The notes: generated by a model not told the origin, from the sequence alone. 64,000 nt of DNA from Arthrobacter sp. H16F315 (GCF_024124825.1 NZ_JAMXSS010000002.1:3286001-3350000), one strand, 5' to 3'; shown: positions 9,542 through 19,206, numbered from the stretch's first letter. Translations and numbers: made by a program.

Positions 9542-11446
9542 CTAAGGCGAGATTGACCGGCCCGGGCGCAGGGTACCGATCAGCTGGTCGATCACGCCGG
9601 CGTCCTCAATCGTCGAGGGCACCACGTAGTCTTCGCCGTCGGCGATTTGACGCATGGTCTTGCGCAGGATCTTTCCGGAGCGCGTCTTGGGCAGCGCCTC
9701 GACGACGGTGACGTGCTTGAAGTCCGCGACGGCGCCGATGTCGCGCCGGACCAAAGCGATGAGGTCCTTGACCAGGATCTCCGCGGACACCTCAACCCCA
9801 GACTTCAGCACCACGTAGCCGCTGGGACGTTGGCCCTTCAACGGGTCCGCGAGCCCGATTACGGCACACTCGGCGACGGCCGGGTGCTGGCCGATCACCT
9901 GTTCCATGGCGCCGGTGGAGAGCCGGTGGCCCGCGACGTTGATGATGTCGTCGGTTCGGCCCATCACGAAGAGGTATCCGTCCTCGTCGCGGTAACCGGA
10001 GTCCCCGGTGGCGTAGTAGCCCTCGAACGCCTGCAGGTACGAGGAGATGTAGCGCTCGTCGTCGCCCCACAGCGTTGTCAGCGTGCCCGGCGGCAGCGGC
10101 AGCGACAGCACGATGTTGCCCTCGGTGCCAGCCTCCACGTCCCCGCCCGCGCCGTCCACGATATTCAGCTTGAAGCCGGGCATTGGCACACTGGGCGAGC
10201 CTGCCTTGATCGGCAGCCCGTCGAGTCCGCGCGGGTTCGCGCAGATGGCCCAGCCGGTCTCGGTCTGCCACCAGTGGTCCACCACGGGAACGCCCAGGAT
10301 CCGGGAGGCCCAGTGGAAAGTATCGGTGTCCAGCCGTTCACCGGCGGCAAACAGGGTGCGCAGACTGGAAATGTCGTACTCGGCCAGGAGCTCCGCCTCG
10401 GAATCGGCCTTCCGGATGGCCCGCAGCGCGGTGGGCGCGGTGAACAGGACGTTGACCTTGTGGTCCTGGATGACCCGCCAGAACGCGCCGGCGTCGGGTG
10501 TGCCCACGGGCTTGCCTTCGTAGAGCACCGTCGTGGCGCCGGCCAGCAGCGGGCCGTAGACGATATAGGAATGCCCCACCACCCAACCGACGTCGGAGGC
10601 GGTCCACATCACGTCGCCGGGGCCGATGTCGTAGATGTTCTCAAGGGTCCAGCGCAGCGCCACTGCATGGCCGCCGTTGTCCCGCACCACGCCCTTTGGC
10701 GCGCCGGTGGTGCCCGAGGTGTAGAGAATGTACAGCGGATCAGTGGCCCTGACGTCCACCGGCGCGGCGGGCGCGGCAGTCGCCATCTCGGTATCCCAGT
10801 CCAGCCAGCCGGCGTGGCCGGCCACCGAGGAGGCGAAGCCTTCCCTGGCCTTGACCACGACCGGAGTGCCCGGCGACCCGGCCAGGCCGAGGGCCTCCTC
10901 GACCGCCGGGAGATACTCGATCCGGCGTGAGGGTTCGATGCCGCCGGAGGCCGTGACCACGGCGGCCGGGGCGGCATCGCGGATTCGGGCGGCGAGTTCC
11001 TTGGGGGCAAAGCCGCCGAAGACCACTGAGTGCACGGCGCCGAGCCGGGCCGTGGCGAGCATGGCGATGGCCGCCTCGGGGATCATCGGCATGTAGATCA
11101 CCACACGGTCTCCCTTACCGACGCCCTGGCGGCGCAAAACGCCGGCGAACCGGGCAACGAGGTCCGTCAGTTCGCTGTAGCTGAAGCGCTGCTGCGTGCC
11201 GAGCATGGCGGAGTCGTAGATCAGGGCGTCCTGCGCGCCCCGGCCCGCCGCCACGTGACGGTCCAGCGCGTTGTAGGAGGTGTTGAGCACTCCGTCGGGG
11301 AACCAGTCGTACAGCGGGGCCCGGCTGGAATCGAGGGCACGCTGCGGCGGGACAGTCCAGGAGACTTTCGCTGCGGCTTCCAGCCAGAATGCTTCCGGTG
11401 TCGCCAGGCTGGCCTGGTAGCTGTCCTGGTAGTTCTTGGTAACCAT
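9542..11446 (-). CDS. prpE: Propionyl-CoA synthetase (acyl-CoA synthetase, PrpE type)
   Basis: Activates propionate to propionyl-CoA through an acyl-adenylate. The protein has 634 residues, usual for PrpE/Acs. AMP-binding signatures are LYILYTSGTTGAPKGVVRDN, VDHWWQTETGW and ATGDSGYRDEDGYLFVMGR. The acetylatable catalytic Lys is in PKTRSGKILRKTM near the C-terminus. It is divergent from gntR-prpDBC and shares their control region, which supports propionate over acetate as substrate. The ATG at 11446 gives the expected N-terminus (YQDSYQASLATPEAFW). Confidence 0.9.
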   Translation of the reverse strand: MVTKNYQDSYQASLATPEAFWLEAAAKVSWTVPPQRALDSSRAPLYDWFPDGVLNTSYNALDRHVAAGRGAQDALIYDSAMLGTQQRFSYSELTDLVARFAGVLRRQGVGKGDRVVIYMPMIPEAAIAMLATARLGAVHSVVFGGFAPKELAARIRDAAPAAVVTASGGIEPSRRIEYLPAVEEALGLAGSPGTPVVVKAREGFASSVAGHAGWLDWDTEMATAAPAAPVDVRATDPLYILYTSGTTGAPKGVVRDNGGHAVALRWTLENIYDIGPGDVMWTASDVGWVVGHSYIVYGPLLAGATTVLYEGKPVGTPDAGAFWRVIQDHKVNVLFTAPTALRAIRKADSEAELLAEYDISSLRTLFAAGERLDTDTFHWASRILGVPVVDHWWQTETGWAICANPRGLDGLPIKAGSPSVPMPGFKLNIVDGAGGDVEAGTEGNIVLSLPLPPGTLTTLWGDDERYISSYLQAFEGYYATGDSGYRDEDGYLFVMGRTDDIINVAGHRLSTGAMEQVIGQHPAVAECAVIGLADPLKGQRPSGYVVLKSGVEVSAEILVKDLIALVRRDIGAVADFKHVTVVEALPKTRSGKILRKTMRQIADGEDYVVPSTIEDAGVIDQLIGTLRPGRSISP

Positions 11447-11519
11447 AAGAATGTGTCCCGTCCACGACGATGTGATGGTGCTTATGGTAGTCCCGCCGGA
11501 GCGGCCCGCACAAGGCTTA

Positions 11520-11527
11520 TGTATACA
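11520..11527. promoter_or_regulatory. Palindrome TGTATACA, candidate GntR operator 1
   Basis: A perfect 8-base palindrome lies 73 bases upstream of the prpE start and 94 bases upstream of the gntR start. An identical copy begins exactly 63 bases further on, about six helical turns. This is the pattern expected for a dimeric FCD-type GntR regulator controlling both divergent transcripts. Function is inferred. Confidence 0.55.
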
Positions 11528-11582
11528 CAGATGGAAACAAAGAACCGGATGACTGGCAAAAGCTGGGCAAAATTGGTCTTCC

Positions 11583-11590
11583 TGTATACA
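11583..11590. promoter_or_regulatory. Palindrome TGTATACA, candidate GntR operator 2
   Basis: Second identical copy of TGTATACA, 31 bases upstream of the gntR ATG, inside its likely promoter or leader. It is followed by CTGGAAGG. Binding here would autoregulate gntR and with it prpD-prpB-prpC. Confidence 0.55.
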
Positions 11591-11620
11591 CTGGAAGGGT
11601 CAGGCAACGAAGGAGTCAGG

Positions 11621-12262
11621 ATGCGCGCAAGCGACAAGGCCTATGCGGCCCTGCGCGAGGACATCATCGAGTGGCGGCTGGCGCCGGGAACGGTACTCGC
11701 GGAAGTCGAACAGTCCGAGCGGCTCGGCATCTCCCGCACCCCGCTGCGGGAGGCCTTGAGCCGGCTCACCGCGGAGGGTCTGACCACGACGGCGGGCGGC
11801 CGCGGCGTTGTTGTCACCGACATCTCGCTGGAGGACATCGACGAACTTTTTGAACTGCGGGAGACCCTCGAGGGCAAGGCCGCGGCGCTGGCGGCCGAAC
11901 GCGGCAACGCCGCCACCTTCGAACAGCTGCGCAACGAACTGCGCCGGGCCCCGGCCCTGGTCAGCGGCGAGAATCCCGCCCTGCACGACTACTACGGCTT
12001 GGTCGGACGGCTGGACGCAGCCATCGACGCCGCGATCCATAACTCCTACCTCGCCCAGGCAATGCGCAGCCTGCGCGTCCACCTGGTCCGGGTCCGCCGG
12101 CTGGCAGCCGACGACGCCGAGCGGCTCACCGCCGCCGCCGCCGAGCATGCCGCCATCGCCGAGGCGATCGCCGCCGGCAACCCCCGGCTGGCCGAGGCAG
12201 CCACCACGCTGCACCTGCACCGCAGTCTTACCCACGTCAAAGCCACCCACGTACCCCACTAA
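11621..12262 (+). CDS. GntR-family regulator (FadR/FCD subfamily) of the methylcitrate cluster
   Basis: The protein has 213 residues. The N-terminal winged helix-turn-helix (AEVEQSERLGISRTPLREAL) is at about residues 26-45. A C-terminal all-helical FCD domain follows, with histidines (HDYYGLVGRLD, HNSYLAQAM, HAAIAEAI) at positions typical of the metal or carboxylate site. The ATG at 11621 has AAGGAGTCAGG directly upstream. It is 12 bases before prpD and probably cotranscribed with it. The likely ligand is 2-methylcitrate or another cycle intermediate; this is inferred from position only. Confidence 0.88.
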   Translation: MRASDKAYAALREDIIEWRLAPGTVLAEVEQSERLGISRTPLREALSRLTAEGLTTTAGGRGVVVTDISLEDIDELFELRETLEGKAAALAAERGNAATFEQLRNELRRAPALVSGENPALHDYYGLVGRLDAAIDAAIHNSYLAQAMRSLRVHLVRVRRLAADDAERLTAAAAEHAAIAEAIAAGNPRLAEAATTLHLHRSLTHVKATHVPH

Positions 12263-12274
12263 CTAAGGAGCACC

Positions 12275-13795
12275 ATGGTCAAGGAACACCACGTCCGCGT
12301 CTACAAGAGCGAAGAAAACCTGCCCCGCGAGGACCAGCTCGCCTTCAAGATTGCAACGGTGGCCGCGGATCCCGTCGCCGTCACCGCCGAGGTCACCGAC
12401 ATGGTCATCAACCGCGTCATCGACAACGCCTCGGTGGCGATTGCCTCGCTGAACCGCGCACCGATCGTCGCCGCCCGCGCCCAGGCGCTGACCCACGGCC
12501 CCACCACCGGCGGCAAGGGTTCGAAGGTCTTTGGCATCGAAGAGCGGGTGGCGCCTGAATGGGCGGCCTGGGCCAACGGGGTCGCCGTTCGTGAACTCGA
12601 TTACCACGACACGTTCCTCGCCGCGGAGTACTCCCACCCGGGCGACAATATTCCGCCGATCCTCGCCGTTGCCCAGCATGTGGGCTCCAGCGGCCACGAC
12701 CTGATCCGCGGCATCGCCACCGGCTACGAGATCCAGGTCAACCTGGTCAAGGCCATCTGCCTGCACAAGCACAAGATCGACCACGTCGCACACCTCGGCC
12801 CCTCTGCCGCCGCCGGTATCGGGACCCTGCTCGGGCTCGAGGTCGAAACGATTTTCCAGTCCATCGGACAGGCCCTGCACACCACCACCGCCACCCGGCA
12901 GTCCCGCAAGGGCGAGATCTCCACCTGGAAAGCCCACGCCCCGGCGTTCGCGGGCAAAATGGCCGTCGAGTCCGCGGACCGTGCCATCCGCGGCCAGACG
13001 TCGCCGGTGCCGATCTACGAAGGCGAGGACGGTGTGATCGCCTGGATGCTGGACGGCCCCGATGCCTCCTACACCGTGCCCCTGCCAACGCCCGGCGAAG
13101 CCAAACGCGCCATTATGGACACGTACACCAAAGAACACTCGGCTGAGTACCAGGCCCAGGCCTGGATCGACCTGGCACGCAAACTCCACGGCACCCACCC
13201 GCAGGTCACCGACCCGGCCAACGTTGAGTCCGTGCTGATCAAGACCAGCCACCACACGCACTATGTCATCGGCTCCGGGGCAAACGACCCGCAGAAGTAC
13301 AGCCCCACGGCGAGCCGCGAAACGCTGGACCACTCGATCCCGTACATCTTCACAGTCGCCCTGCAGGACGGCTCCTGGCATCACGTCGATTCCTACGCCC
13401 CCGATCGCGCCGCGCGTCCGGACACAGTGGAACTCTGGCACAAGGTCACCACCGTGGAGGATCCGGAATGGACCCGCCGCTACCACTCCCTGGACATTGC
13501 GGAGAAGGCTTTCGGCGGCACCGTGGTCATCACGCTCAAGGACGGAACTGTCATCACTGACGAGATTGCCGTCGCCGACGCCCACCCGCTGGGCGCCCGG
13601 CCGTTCGCGCGGGAACAGTACGTGAACAAGTTCCGCACCCTCGCCGCCGGCCTCGTCGCCGATGCGGAAATCGACCGTTTCCTCGCCGCCGCCGCCCGCC
13701 TGCCGGAGCTCGCCGCCGGGGAGCTGGACCAGCTGAACATCAAGGCCGCCGACGGTGTGATCGACCTGGCCGCAGCACCGAAGGGACTCTTCTAA
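12275..13795 (+). CDS. prpD: 2-methylcitrate dehydratase
   Basis: Dehydrates 2-methylcitrate to 2-methyl-cis-aconitate in propionate catabolism. The protein has 506 residues. MmgE/PrpD-family features include [20 protein letters not shown] at about residues 110-129, [12 protein letters not shown], and [18 protein letters not shown]. Its Shine-Dalgarno sequence AAGGAG lies seven bases before the ATG. Its stop codon shares a base with the prpB ATG (TAATG), so the two are translationally coupled. Confidence 0.93.
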   Translation: MVKEHHVRVYKSEENLPREDQLAFKIATVAADPVAVTAEVTDMVINRVIDNASVAIASLNRAPIVAARAQALTHGPTTGGKGSKVFGIEERVAPEWAAWANGVAVRELDYHDTFLAAEYSHPGDNIPPILAVAQHVGSSGHDLIRGIATGYEIQVNLVKAICLHKHKIDHVAHLGPSAAAGIGTLLGLEVETIFQSIGQALHTTTATRQSRKGEISTWKAHAPAFAGKMAVESADRAIRGQTSPVPIYEGEDGVIAWMLDGPDASYTVPLPTPGEAKRAIMDTYTKEHSAEYQAQAWIDLARKLHGTHPQVTDPANVESVLIKTSHHTHYVIGSGANDPQKYSPTASRETLDHSIPYIFTVALQDGSWHHVDSYAPDRAARPDTVELWHKVTTVEDPEWTRRYHSLDIAEKAFGGTVVITLKDGTVITDEIAVADAHPLGARPFAREQYVNKFRTLAAGLVADAEIDRFLAAAARLPELAAGELDQLNIKAADGVIDLAAAPKGLF

Positions 13796-14697
13796 TGCTG
13801 TACTCGAAGGTCACCCCGGAGCAGAAGCGGATCCGCTTCCGCGAGCTCCTGGCGTCGGGTACGATCCAGCAGTTCCCGGGCGCGTTCAACCCGCTCTCAG
13901 CCCGGCTGATCGAGGAGAAGGGCTTTGCCGGGGTTTACATTTCCGGCGCTGTCCTGGCCAATGACCTGGGCCTGCCGGACATCGGGCTGACCACACTCAC
14001 CGAGGTGGCCACCCGCGCCGGGCAGATCGCCCGGATGACCGATCTGCCCAGCATCGTCGACGCCGACACGGGCTTCGGCGAGCCGATGAACGTCGCCCGC
14101 TCGGTCCAGGAGCTTGAGAATGCGGGCCTGGCCGGCCTGCACATCGAGGACCAGTTCAACCCGAAGCGCTGCGGCCACCTCGACGGCAAGAACGTCGTGG
14201 ACCTGGACACCGCCACGAAACGCATCCGGGCCGCGGCAGATGCCAGGCGCGACCCAAACTTCCTGATCATGGCCCGGACCGATATCCGTGCCACGGACGG
14301 CCTGAAGGCAACGCAGGATCGGGCCAAGGCGCTCGTGGAGGCCGGGGCGGACGCCATCTTCCCGGAAGCCATGAAAGACCTCAGCGAATTCCAGGCGATC
14401 CGGGACGCCGTCGACGTGCCGATTTTGGCCAACATGACCGAGTTCGGCCAGAGCGCGCTGTTCACCGTGGAGCAGCTCGCCGCCGTCGGGGTCAACATGA
14501 TCATTTACCCGGTGACCCTGCTCCGTAGTGCCATGGGCGCTGCGGAGCGTACGCTGGAGTCGATTAAGGCTGACGGTACCCAGGAGGCCCAGGTCGGGAA
14601 CATGCTGACCCGGGCGCGTTTGTATGATCTCGTGGACTACGAGGCCTACAACAGCTTCGATACCGGCGTTTTCAACTTCCAGATCCCGGGTCGGTAG
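13795..14697 (+). CDS. prpB: Methylisocitrate lyase
   Basis: Cleaves 2-methylisocitrate to pyruvate and succinate. The protein has 300 residues, a normal length. It is a PEP-mutase/isocitrate-lyase superfamily barrel. The catalytic-loop Cys is in PKRCGHLDGK at about residues 123-132, the metal site in VDADTGFGEP, and other conserved segments are MARTDIRATDGL and ANMTEFGQS. It starts on the last base of the prpD stop. The succinate produced links the cycle to the TCA cycle. Confidence 0.94.
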   Translation: MLYSKVTPEQKRIRFRELLASGTIQQFPGAFNPLSARLIEEKGFAGVYISGAVLANDLGLPDIGLTTLTEVATRAGQIARMTDLPSIVDADTGFGEPMNVARSVQELENAGLAGLHIEDQFNPKRCGHLDGKNVVDLDTATKRIRAAADARRDPNFLIMARTDIRATDGLKATQDRAKALVEAGADAIFPEAMKDLSEFQAIRDAVDVPILANMTEFGQSALFTVEQLAAVGVNMIIYPVTLLRSAMGAAERTLESIKADGTQEAQVGNMLTRARLYDLVDYEAYNSFDTGVFNFQIPGR

Positions 14698-14759
14698 GCT
14701 CGCATCGGACTTCCGGCCACGGCCGGTTCAACAGGCGACAGGAACAAAGGAGTCTCAGC

Positions 14760-15900
14760 ATGGCTGAACAAGAGATCAAAAAAGGGCCTCGCCGGCGTCG
14801 TGGTGGATTACACCGCGGTCTCCAAGGTGAACCCGGACAGCAATTCACTGCTCTACCGCGGGTACCCCGTGCAGGAGCTGGCCGCCAAGTGCAGCTTCGA
14901 GGAAGTCGCTTACCTGCTCTGGAACGGCGAGCTGCCGACGCCGGCGCAACTGGCGGATTTCACTGCCCGGGAACGCGCCGGGCGGGCGCTGGACCCGGTC
15001 GTCAAGCAGGTCATTGACGCGCTGCCGACCAGCTCGCATCCGATGGACGTCTGCCGCACGGCGGCCTCCGTTATGGGTGCCCGGCATCCCCTCGCCGAGG
15101 ACTCCTCCCGCGAGGCAAACATGGCAAAGGCCGCTGACCTCTTCGCCGCGATGCCGGCGGTGGTCTCCTACGACCAGCGCCGGCGCCACGGCCAGGAGCT
15201 GGTGGAGCCCCGCGACGACCTGGGCTACTCAGCCAACTTCCTCTGGATGGCCTTCGGCGAGGAGCCCGTCCAGGAAGTTGTTGAGGCTTTTAACGTCTCG
15301 ATGATCCTGTACGCGGAACACTCCTTTAATGCCTCGACGTTCACCGCCCGGGTGATCACCTCGACGCTTTCGGACCTGCATTCGGCTGTGACCGGTGCGA
15401 TCGGGGCACTAAAGGGCCCGCTGCACGGCGGGGCGAACGAGGCCGTAATGCACACCTTTGATGAGATTGGAATCCGTCCGGAAGAGTCCCTGGACGAGGC
15501 AGCCACCCGCGCGAAGGCGTGGATGGAGGATGCGCTGGCGCAGAAGAAGAAGGTCATGGGCTTCGGCCACCGCGTCTACAAGCACGGCGACTCCCGGGTA
15601 CCCACCATGAAGGCCGCCCTGGACAAGATGATCGCGCACTATGGCCGGCCGGAGCTGCTGGGGCTGTACAACGGTTTGGAATCGGCGATGGACGAGGCCA
15701 AGGCAATCAAGCCGAACCTCGACTACCCGGCCGGACCCACGTACCACCTGATGGGCTTCGACACCCCGACTTTCACTCCGCTGTTCGTTGCCAGCCGGAT
15801 CACCGGCTGGACGGCGCACATTATGGAGCAGCTGGCCGCGAACTCGCTGATCCGCCCGTTGAGCGAATACAACGGCGTGGAGGAACGGCACCTGAGCTAG
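14760..15900 (+). CDS. prpC: 2-methylcitrate synthase / citrate synthase II (frame break near N-terminus)
   Basis: Condenses propionyl-CoA with oxaloacetate, the entry step of the methylcitrate cycle. The reconstructed protein has 379 residues. The start ATG at 14760 has AAAGGAG upstream and reads MAEQEIKKG. One extra base in the A6G3 run 14778-14786 then throws the frame; without it the expected LAGVVVDYTAVSKVNPDSN follows. Citrate synthase catalytic segments are present: GPLHGGANE, MGFGHRVYKHGDSRV and LMGFDTPTFTPLFVASR. Context, not sequence, assigns the methylcitrate role; some citrate synthase activity is common in such enzymes. Confidence 0.9.
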
Positions 15901-15917
15901 ATCCCGCAAAATAATGC

Positions 15918-15961
15918 GGAGCGGCCGGTCACCCCAAGGGTAACCGGCCGCTCCTTGTTGT
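15918..15961 (+). terminator. Intrinsic terminator after prpC
   Basis: The 12-base arms GGAGCGGCCGGT (15918-15929) and ACCGGCCGCTCC (15943-15954) form a hairpin followed by TTGTTGT on the plus strand. It ends the gntR-prpDBC transcript and separates it from the convergent gene at 15966. Confidence 0.85.
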
Positions 15962-15965
15962 GCTC

Positions 15966-16838
15966 CTAGTCCTGCATCTCCAGGCTAAGGATCATGGCCT
16001 TGAGCTTGCGGTATTCGGGTGTCGCCTGGTAGTCCCGGGCTTCGGCCATAGAGGTGAAGATGGGGTCATCGTGCCGGGGACTTTGGGCGGCCCGGTTTGC
16101 AAAGGAGAGTGTGCCCCGGGGCGCGCCGTTGACGAACGAGTACATCAGGCACCCGTCGGTCAACTCGCCGCTCGCCCTGTCGACCAGTCCAATCTGGTAG
16201 TCGAAGGCACCGCCGTCGGCCCGCATATCGAGGACCCGGTAGGAAAACCGCACCCCGGCCGCGGTTGCCCACTTATTGTCCAGGGCGGGCGCCGTGTCCA
16301 GCTCCGTTATGGGGTAGGGACCAGGACCGCAGGCCCCGCCAACCCCGCTGCCGGCGCCGTGGTAAAGCGCCGCGACTTGCATCCGGTCCTCGTTGAATAC
16401 AATGATGCGGGTTCCCGGATAGTCGGCGGACCCGACCGTTGACTCCTCGGCTGTCCAGCCGTCGGGCAGCTCAAAAGAGGCTCCGGCCGCAGCGCTAACG
16501 TAGCGCCGGTCCGCGGCCCCGGCGACGGGTCCGCCCGTTGCCGGGGCCGTTGACTGCGCGCTCGACGGGGACGCTGAACTGGCGGAAGGCCCCGGGCCCG
16601 GTTCCGTAGTCAGCGGAGCGGAAGCCGTGGGTGCGGCTACGCTTCCGGCCGTTACGGCAGGCGGCGCGGGGACCAGGTTGCCAGCTATCGCCAGACCTGC
16701 GGCGACTCCGGCCGCGGCTATGGCAGCGATCGCAACCACCCAGGGCCACCGGCGGCGCGGGACCGGTTCCGCGCCGGAACCCGGCATCATTTCATCGTCG
16801 CTGAAGGCGCTTCCCGTGGTGTCCTTGATTGATTCCAT
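15966..16838 (-). CDS. Membrane-anchored protein of unknown function, paralogue A
   Basis: The protein has 290 residues and its function is not recognised. A cytoplasmic N-terminus of about 32 residues is followed by one membrane segment (WPWVVAIAAIAAAGVAAGLA), a Ser/Thr/Pro/Ala-rich linker of about 60 residues, and a C-terminal extracytoplasmic domain. That domain (residues 115-290) shares a pattern with the proteins at 17487 and 19207: FELPDGWTAE, ADYPG, VAALYHGAG, a conserved Cys, ELDTAP, RFSYRV, and a final segment with ARDYQATPEYRKLKAMILSL. It is probably cotranscribed with the Nudix gene 41 bases upstream and has no sigma gene directly attached. Confidence 0.8.
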   Translation of the reverse strand: MESIKDTTGSAFSDDEMMPGSGAEPVPRRRWPWVVAIAAIAAAGVAAGLAIAGNLVPAPPAVTAGSVAAPTASAPLTTEPGPGPSASSASPSSAQSTAPATGGPVAGAADRRYVSAAAGASFELPDGWTAEESTVGSADYPGTRIIVFNEDRMQVAALYHGAGSGVGGACGPGPYPITELDTAPALDNKWATAAGVRFSYRVLDMRADGGAFDYQIGLVDRASGELTDGCLMYSFVNGAPRGTLSFANRAAQSPRHDDPIFTSMAEARDYQATPEYRKLKAMILSLEMQD

Positions 16839-16879
16839 GTTCGTCCTCCGGTGTGTGCAAGCTGATGATTTTCCCCGGG

Positions 16880-17398
16880 TTAGTTCCCGGTTGGCCGGCG
16901 CCGGGGCCGCGATCCCACGGGCAGTCTATCGACCGTCGCAACTGTTTCGTTGTCAGCATGGAGAACCACCACGACGTCGATGCTTTCGCCTGCCAGCGCC
17001 GGCGGCAGCCAGTGCTCCGCATCCTGCCACATACGCTGCAGCGGAAGCGCATCGACGGCGAACCATTCCGGCGCGATTTCGGTGCTCTCGGCGGGCTCCC
17101 CTTCCCAACGGCGGGTGGTGAAGAGGCGGCAGTACATGTTCCATTCCGGCCGGGCGGGGAAGATGAACTCGACGTTGCCGGCGTCGGCCAGATCCTCCTG
17201 GTGCACCATCAGGCCGGTTTCTTCCCGCACTTCCCGGACAACGGCCTGGGCATCGCTCTCCCCTGCTTCCACATGGCCGCCGATGCCCACGATCTTTCCG
17301 GCACCAAAGCCGGTGAGCTTCAGGCCCAGCAGCACCTCGGTTGAACCTGCCTCCGGCTCGCGGAGCAGAAAGCAGAGGGTGACGGGAGTCGACGGCAT
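16880..17398 (-). CDS. Nudix hydrolase, MutT/MTH1-like
   Basis: The protein has 172 residues. The Nudix box begins GGHVEAGESDAQAVVREV and ends REETG, giving the GX5EX7REXXEEXG pattern at about residues 40-62. The N-terminus PVTLCFLLRE and the following GLKLTGFGAGKIVGIGGHVE resemble 8-oxo-dGTP diphosphatases of the MTH1 type, so sanitising oxidised nucleotides is the likely role; the substrate is inferred. The ATG at 17398 is chosen because the residues upstream in frame do not resemble the family. It lies between membrane-protein paralogues A and B. Confidence 0.85.
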   Translation of the reverse strand: MPSTPVTLCFLLREPEAGSTEVLLGLKLTGFGAGKIVGIGGHVEAGESDAQAVVREVREETGLMVHQEDLADAGNVEFIFPARPEWNMYCRLFTTRRWEGEPAESTEIAPEWFAVDALPLQRMWQDAEHWLPPALAGESIDVVVVLHADNETVATVDRLPVGSRPRRRPTGN

Positions 17399-17486
17399 AG
17401 GTCCAAGGGTAGCCGCGCCGAGCCTGCCACGACGTAGGGACCCGCTGCCGGGTCCCCTGGGCCAGTCAACAGTCCCGGCCGGCGGG

Positions 17487-18494
17487 CTACCCGAGCCGCG
17501 CGGACCGGGACGAACCCAACGTCCAGATTTCCGAGGTGTCAGCCGGCAGGGTAAATCGCAGCGACGTAACCATCCGGCGGAGCGTGGCGTATTCGACCGA
17601 TTTGAGGTACCGGCGGGCGTCGTCCCTGGCAGCGAACGTCCTGGCATAGCCGCTTCTGGGGCCGGGACCGCCGGCGGCGCCGGGCAGCAGCAGCTCGTCC
17701 CCGAAGCGAAGGAGGAGTCCGCCAGCCGGGGCGGCGAGCGGGTCCGGAACACACGGTGTGTCTCCCGCCGCGGCCCGCACCAGGCCAAAGGTGCTCCGGG
17801 GTTCCGGACCGGCCGCGACGGTAAATGAGAAGGCTGCCGCGAGTGCCGGGTCCAGGGTCTCCGCACCGGTGACGATGCTGCGTCGGTCGAGATCCTCCCC
17901 GCTTTGGGAAGCCAGTCCACAGCGCTGGAAGCCGGCGTCGGTGGCGGGGGCCGGTCCGAAGTAGAGCATGGCCACCGGGAGCAGGTCCTGGTCGAAGATG
18001 TCAGCGTGCAGTCCCGGATAGTCAGCAGAGGCGTTTTGCGGGACGGCTGTCCAGCCGAACGGCAGCTCCACAGTTGCGGCGAAGCCCGAGTCCACTGCCG
18101 ACCATGGCCGGGTCAGCCTGGCGTGCCACCACAAAGCGGGCGCCGCTGAGGACCCGCCTGGTGCTTCCTCCCGCGCGCCTGCCTTGGCCGCCGCCGCACC
18201 AGCCACCGGCGCAGCCGAATTTTCCGGGGCACGGCCCGGGGTTAGCAGCCAGGTGCCCGCGACCAGGAGCGCGAGGATGAATCCGAGCCATGCCGGCCGC
18301 CGGCATGCGTCGTCCAAAGCATTTATCCCGACCCGGAATCGGATCTTCCCCGCATCATCCGCCCGGCCCGGCAGCAGTTGCTCGTGGTTCGGGGCTGCCG
18401 TTAGCAGTTGCGCGATCTCCGCCTCCGGGTTAGTCTGCTGCGTCGCCCCAACCGCCGGTGCTGCATCGTGGAGCCGCTGTTCGATCCGGTTCAC
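17487..18494 (-). CDS. Membrane-anchored protein of unknown function, paralogue B (sigma-linked)
   Basis: The protein has 335 residues. The GTG start overlaps the stop of the upstream sigma-like gene (GTGA), so the two are coupled; this is the usual position of an anti-sigma factor. The cytoplasmic part has about 66 residues (MNRIEQRLHDAAPAVGA...) without the HXXXCXXC zinc motif. One membrane segment follows (WLGFILALLVAGTWLL), then an Ala-rich linker. The outer domain carries VELPFGWTAV, SADYPG, VAMLYFGPAP, Cys, SFTVAAG, and DARRYLKSVEYATLRRMVTS, alignable with paralogues A and C. Anti-sigma function is inference from position. Confidence 0.8.
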   Translation of the reverse strand: MNRIEQRLHDAAPAVGATQQTNPEAEIAQLLTAAPNHEQLLPGRADDAGKIRFRVGINALDDACRRPAWLGFILALLVAGTWLLTPGRAPENSAAPVAGAAAAKAGAREEAPGGSSAAPALWWHARLTRPWSAVDSGFAATVELPFGWTAVPQNASADYPGLHADIFDQDLLPVAMLYFGPAPATDAGFQRCGLASQSGEDLDRRSIVTGAETLDPALAAAFSFTVAAGPEPRSTFGLVRAAAGDTPCVPDPLAAPAGGLLLRFGDELLLPGAAGGPGPRSGYARTFAARDDARRYLKSVEYATLRRMVTSLRFTLPADTSEIWTLGSSRSARLG

Positions 18495-18964
18495 AGCGGC
18501 ACCCCGTTCCGTCTCCGGGATGTCTGAGCTCGACGGTTCTCACGCCGTTGCAGCCGCCTTTCGGCCCTGCGGTAGGCCCGGTCGAGCCGGATACCGGCCT
18601 GGGCCATCGAGCAACCGAGGAATTCAGCCAACTCCGCCATGCTGAGTTCGTCCCAGTAGACCATGCGCAGGACTTCGCGGTCCCGCACTCTCAGCGAAGC
18701 GATCGCGCCGGCGTCGGAAGGCTGGCGGGCAGCGGCTGCGTCGGCGTCCCGGACTGCTGCTGCGGCGGCGCGCAACGCAAGGGAGAGCAGTGAACAGTAG
18801 CCCACCGTCGTGCCAGTTCGATCCTCGGCCCAGGCTGTCCGTAAGACGTCAGCAGTGAGCGTCACCGCGTAGTCAGGGTCGCCAGTGCGTCGGGTGAGCG
18901 CGGCTACGATGCGGCGGAAGTCTTCGGCCGGATCATCGCTCAGTCCTGCGAGCTGTGCGGTCAT
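18491..18964 (-). CDS. ECF sigma-factor-like protein with degenerate region 2
   Basis: The protein has 157 residues. The C-terminal sigma region 4 is clear (REVLRMVYWDELSMAELAEF, then LGCSMAQAGIRLDRAYRRAE) and parallels the sigma factor at 20135. The N-terminal half keeps the spacing of region 2 (RRTGDPDYAVTLTADVLRTA) but lacks the basic, aromatic-rich 2.3/2.4 stretch that melts the -10 element, reading instead LLSLALRAAAAAVRDADAAA. It may be a weak or modified sigma factor. The ATG at 18964 is preferred over a GTG at 18982 because GGAGAACAGG precedes it. It overlaps paralogue B. Confidence 0.75.
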   Translation of the reverse strand: MTAQLAGLSDDPAEDFRRIVAALTRRTGDPDYAVTLTADVLRTAWAEDRTGTTVGYCSLLSLALRAAAAAVRDADAAAARQPSDAGAIASLRVRDREVLRMVYWDELSMAELAEFLGCSMAQAGIRLDRAYRRAERRLQRRENRRAQTSRRRNGVPL

Positions 18965-19206
18965 GACCTGTTCTCCGTTCACGGCTGGGACCCGATCTAC
19001 AAGAATCGTCGGGTAGTCACGTCAATCAGTCCTCTGCTGCCGGCTGCCGGCCGGATCCCGGACGTTGGATTCTGCCGGCCCGCAGCAGCAACATGGATCT
19101 GCCGGCCCGTTTTATGCCTCGACTCGAGAATCCCCCTCTACCCCACTTGTTTCCGGCTCATCCCCGGACCTTACACAGCGGGCGGAAATCTTTCCGCCAG
19201 CCTGGA

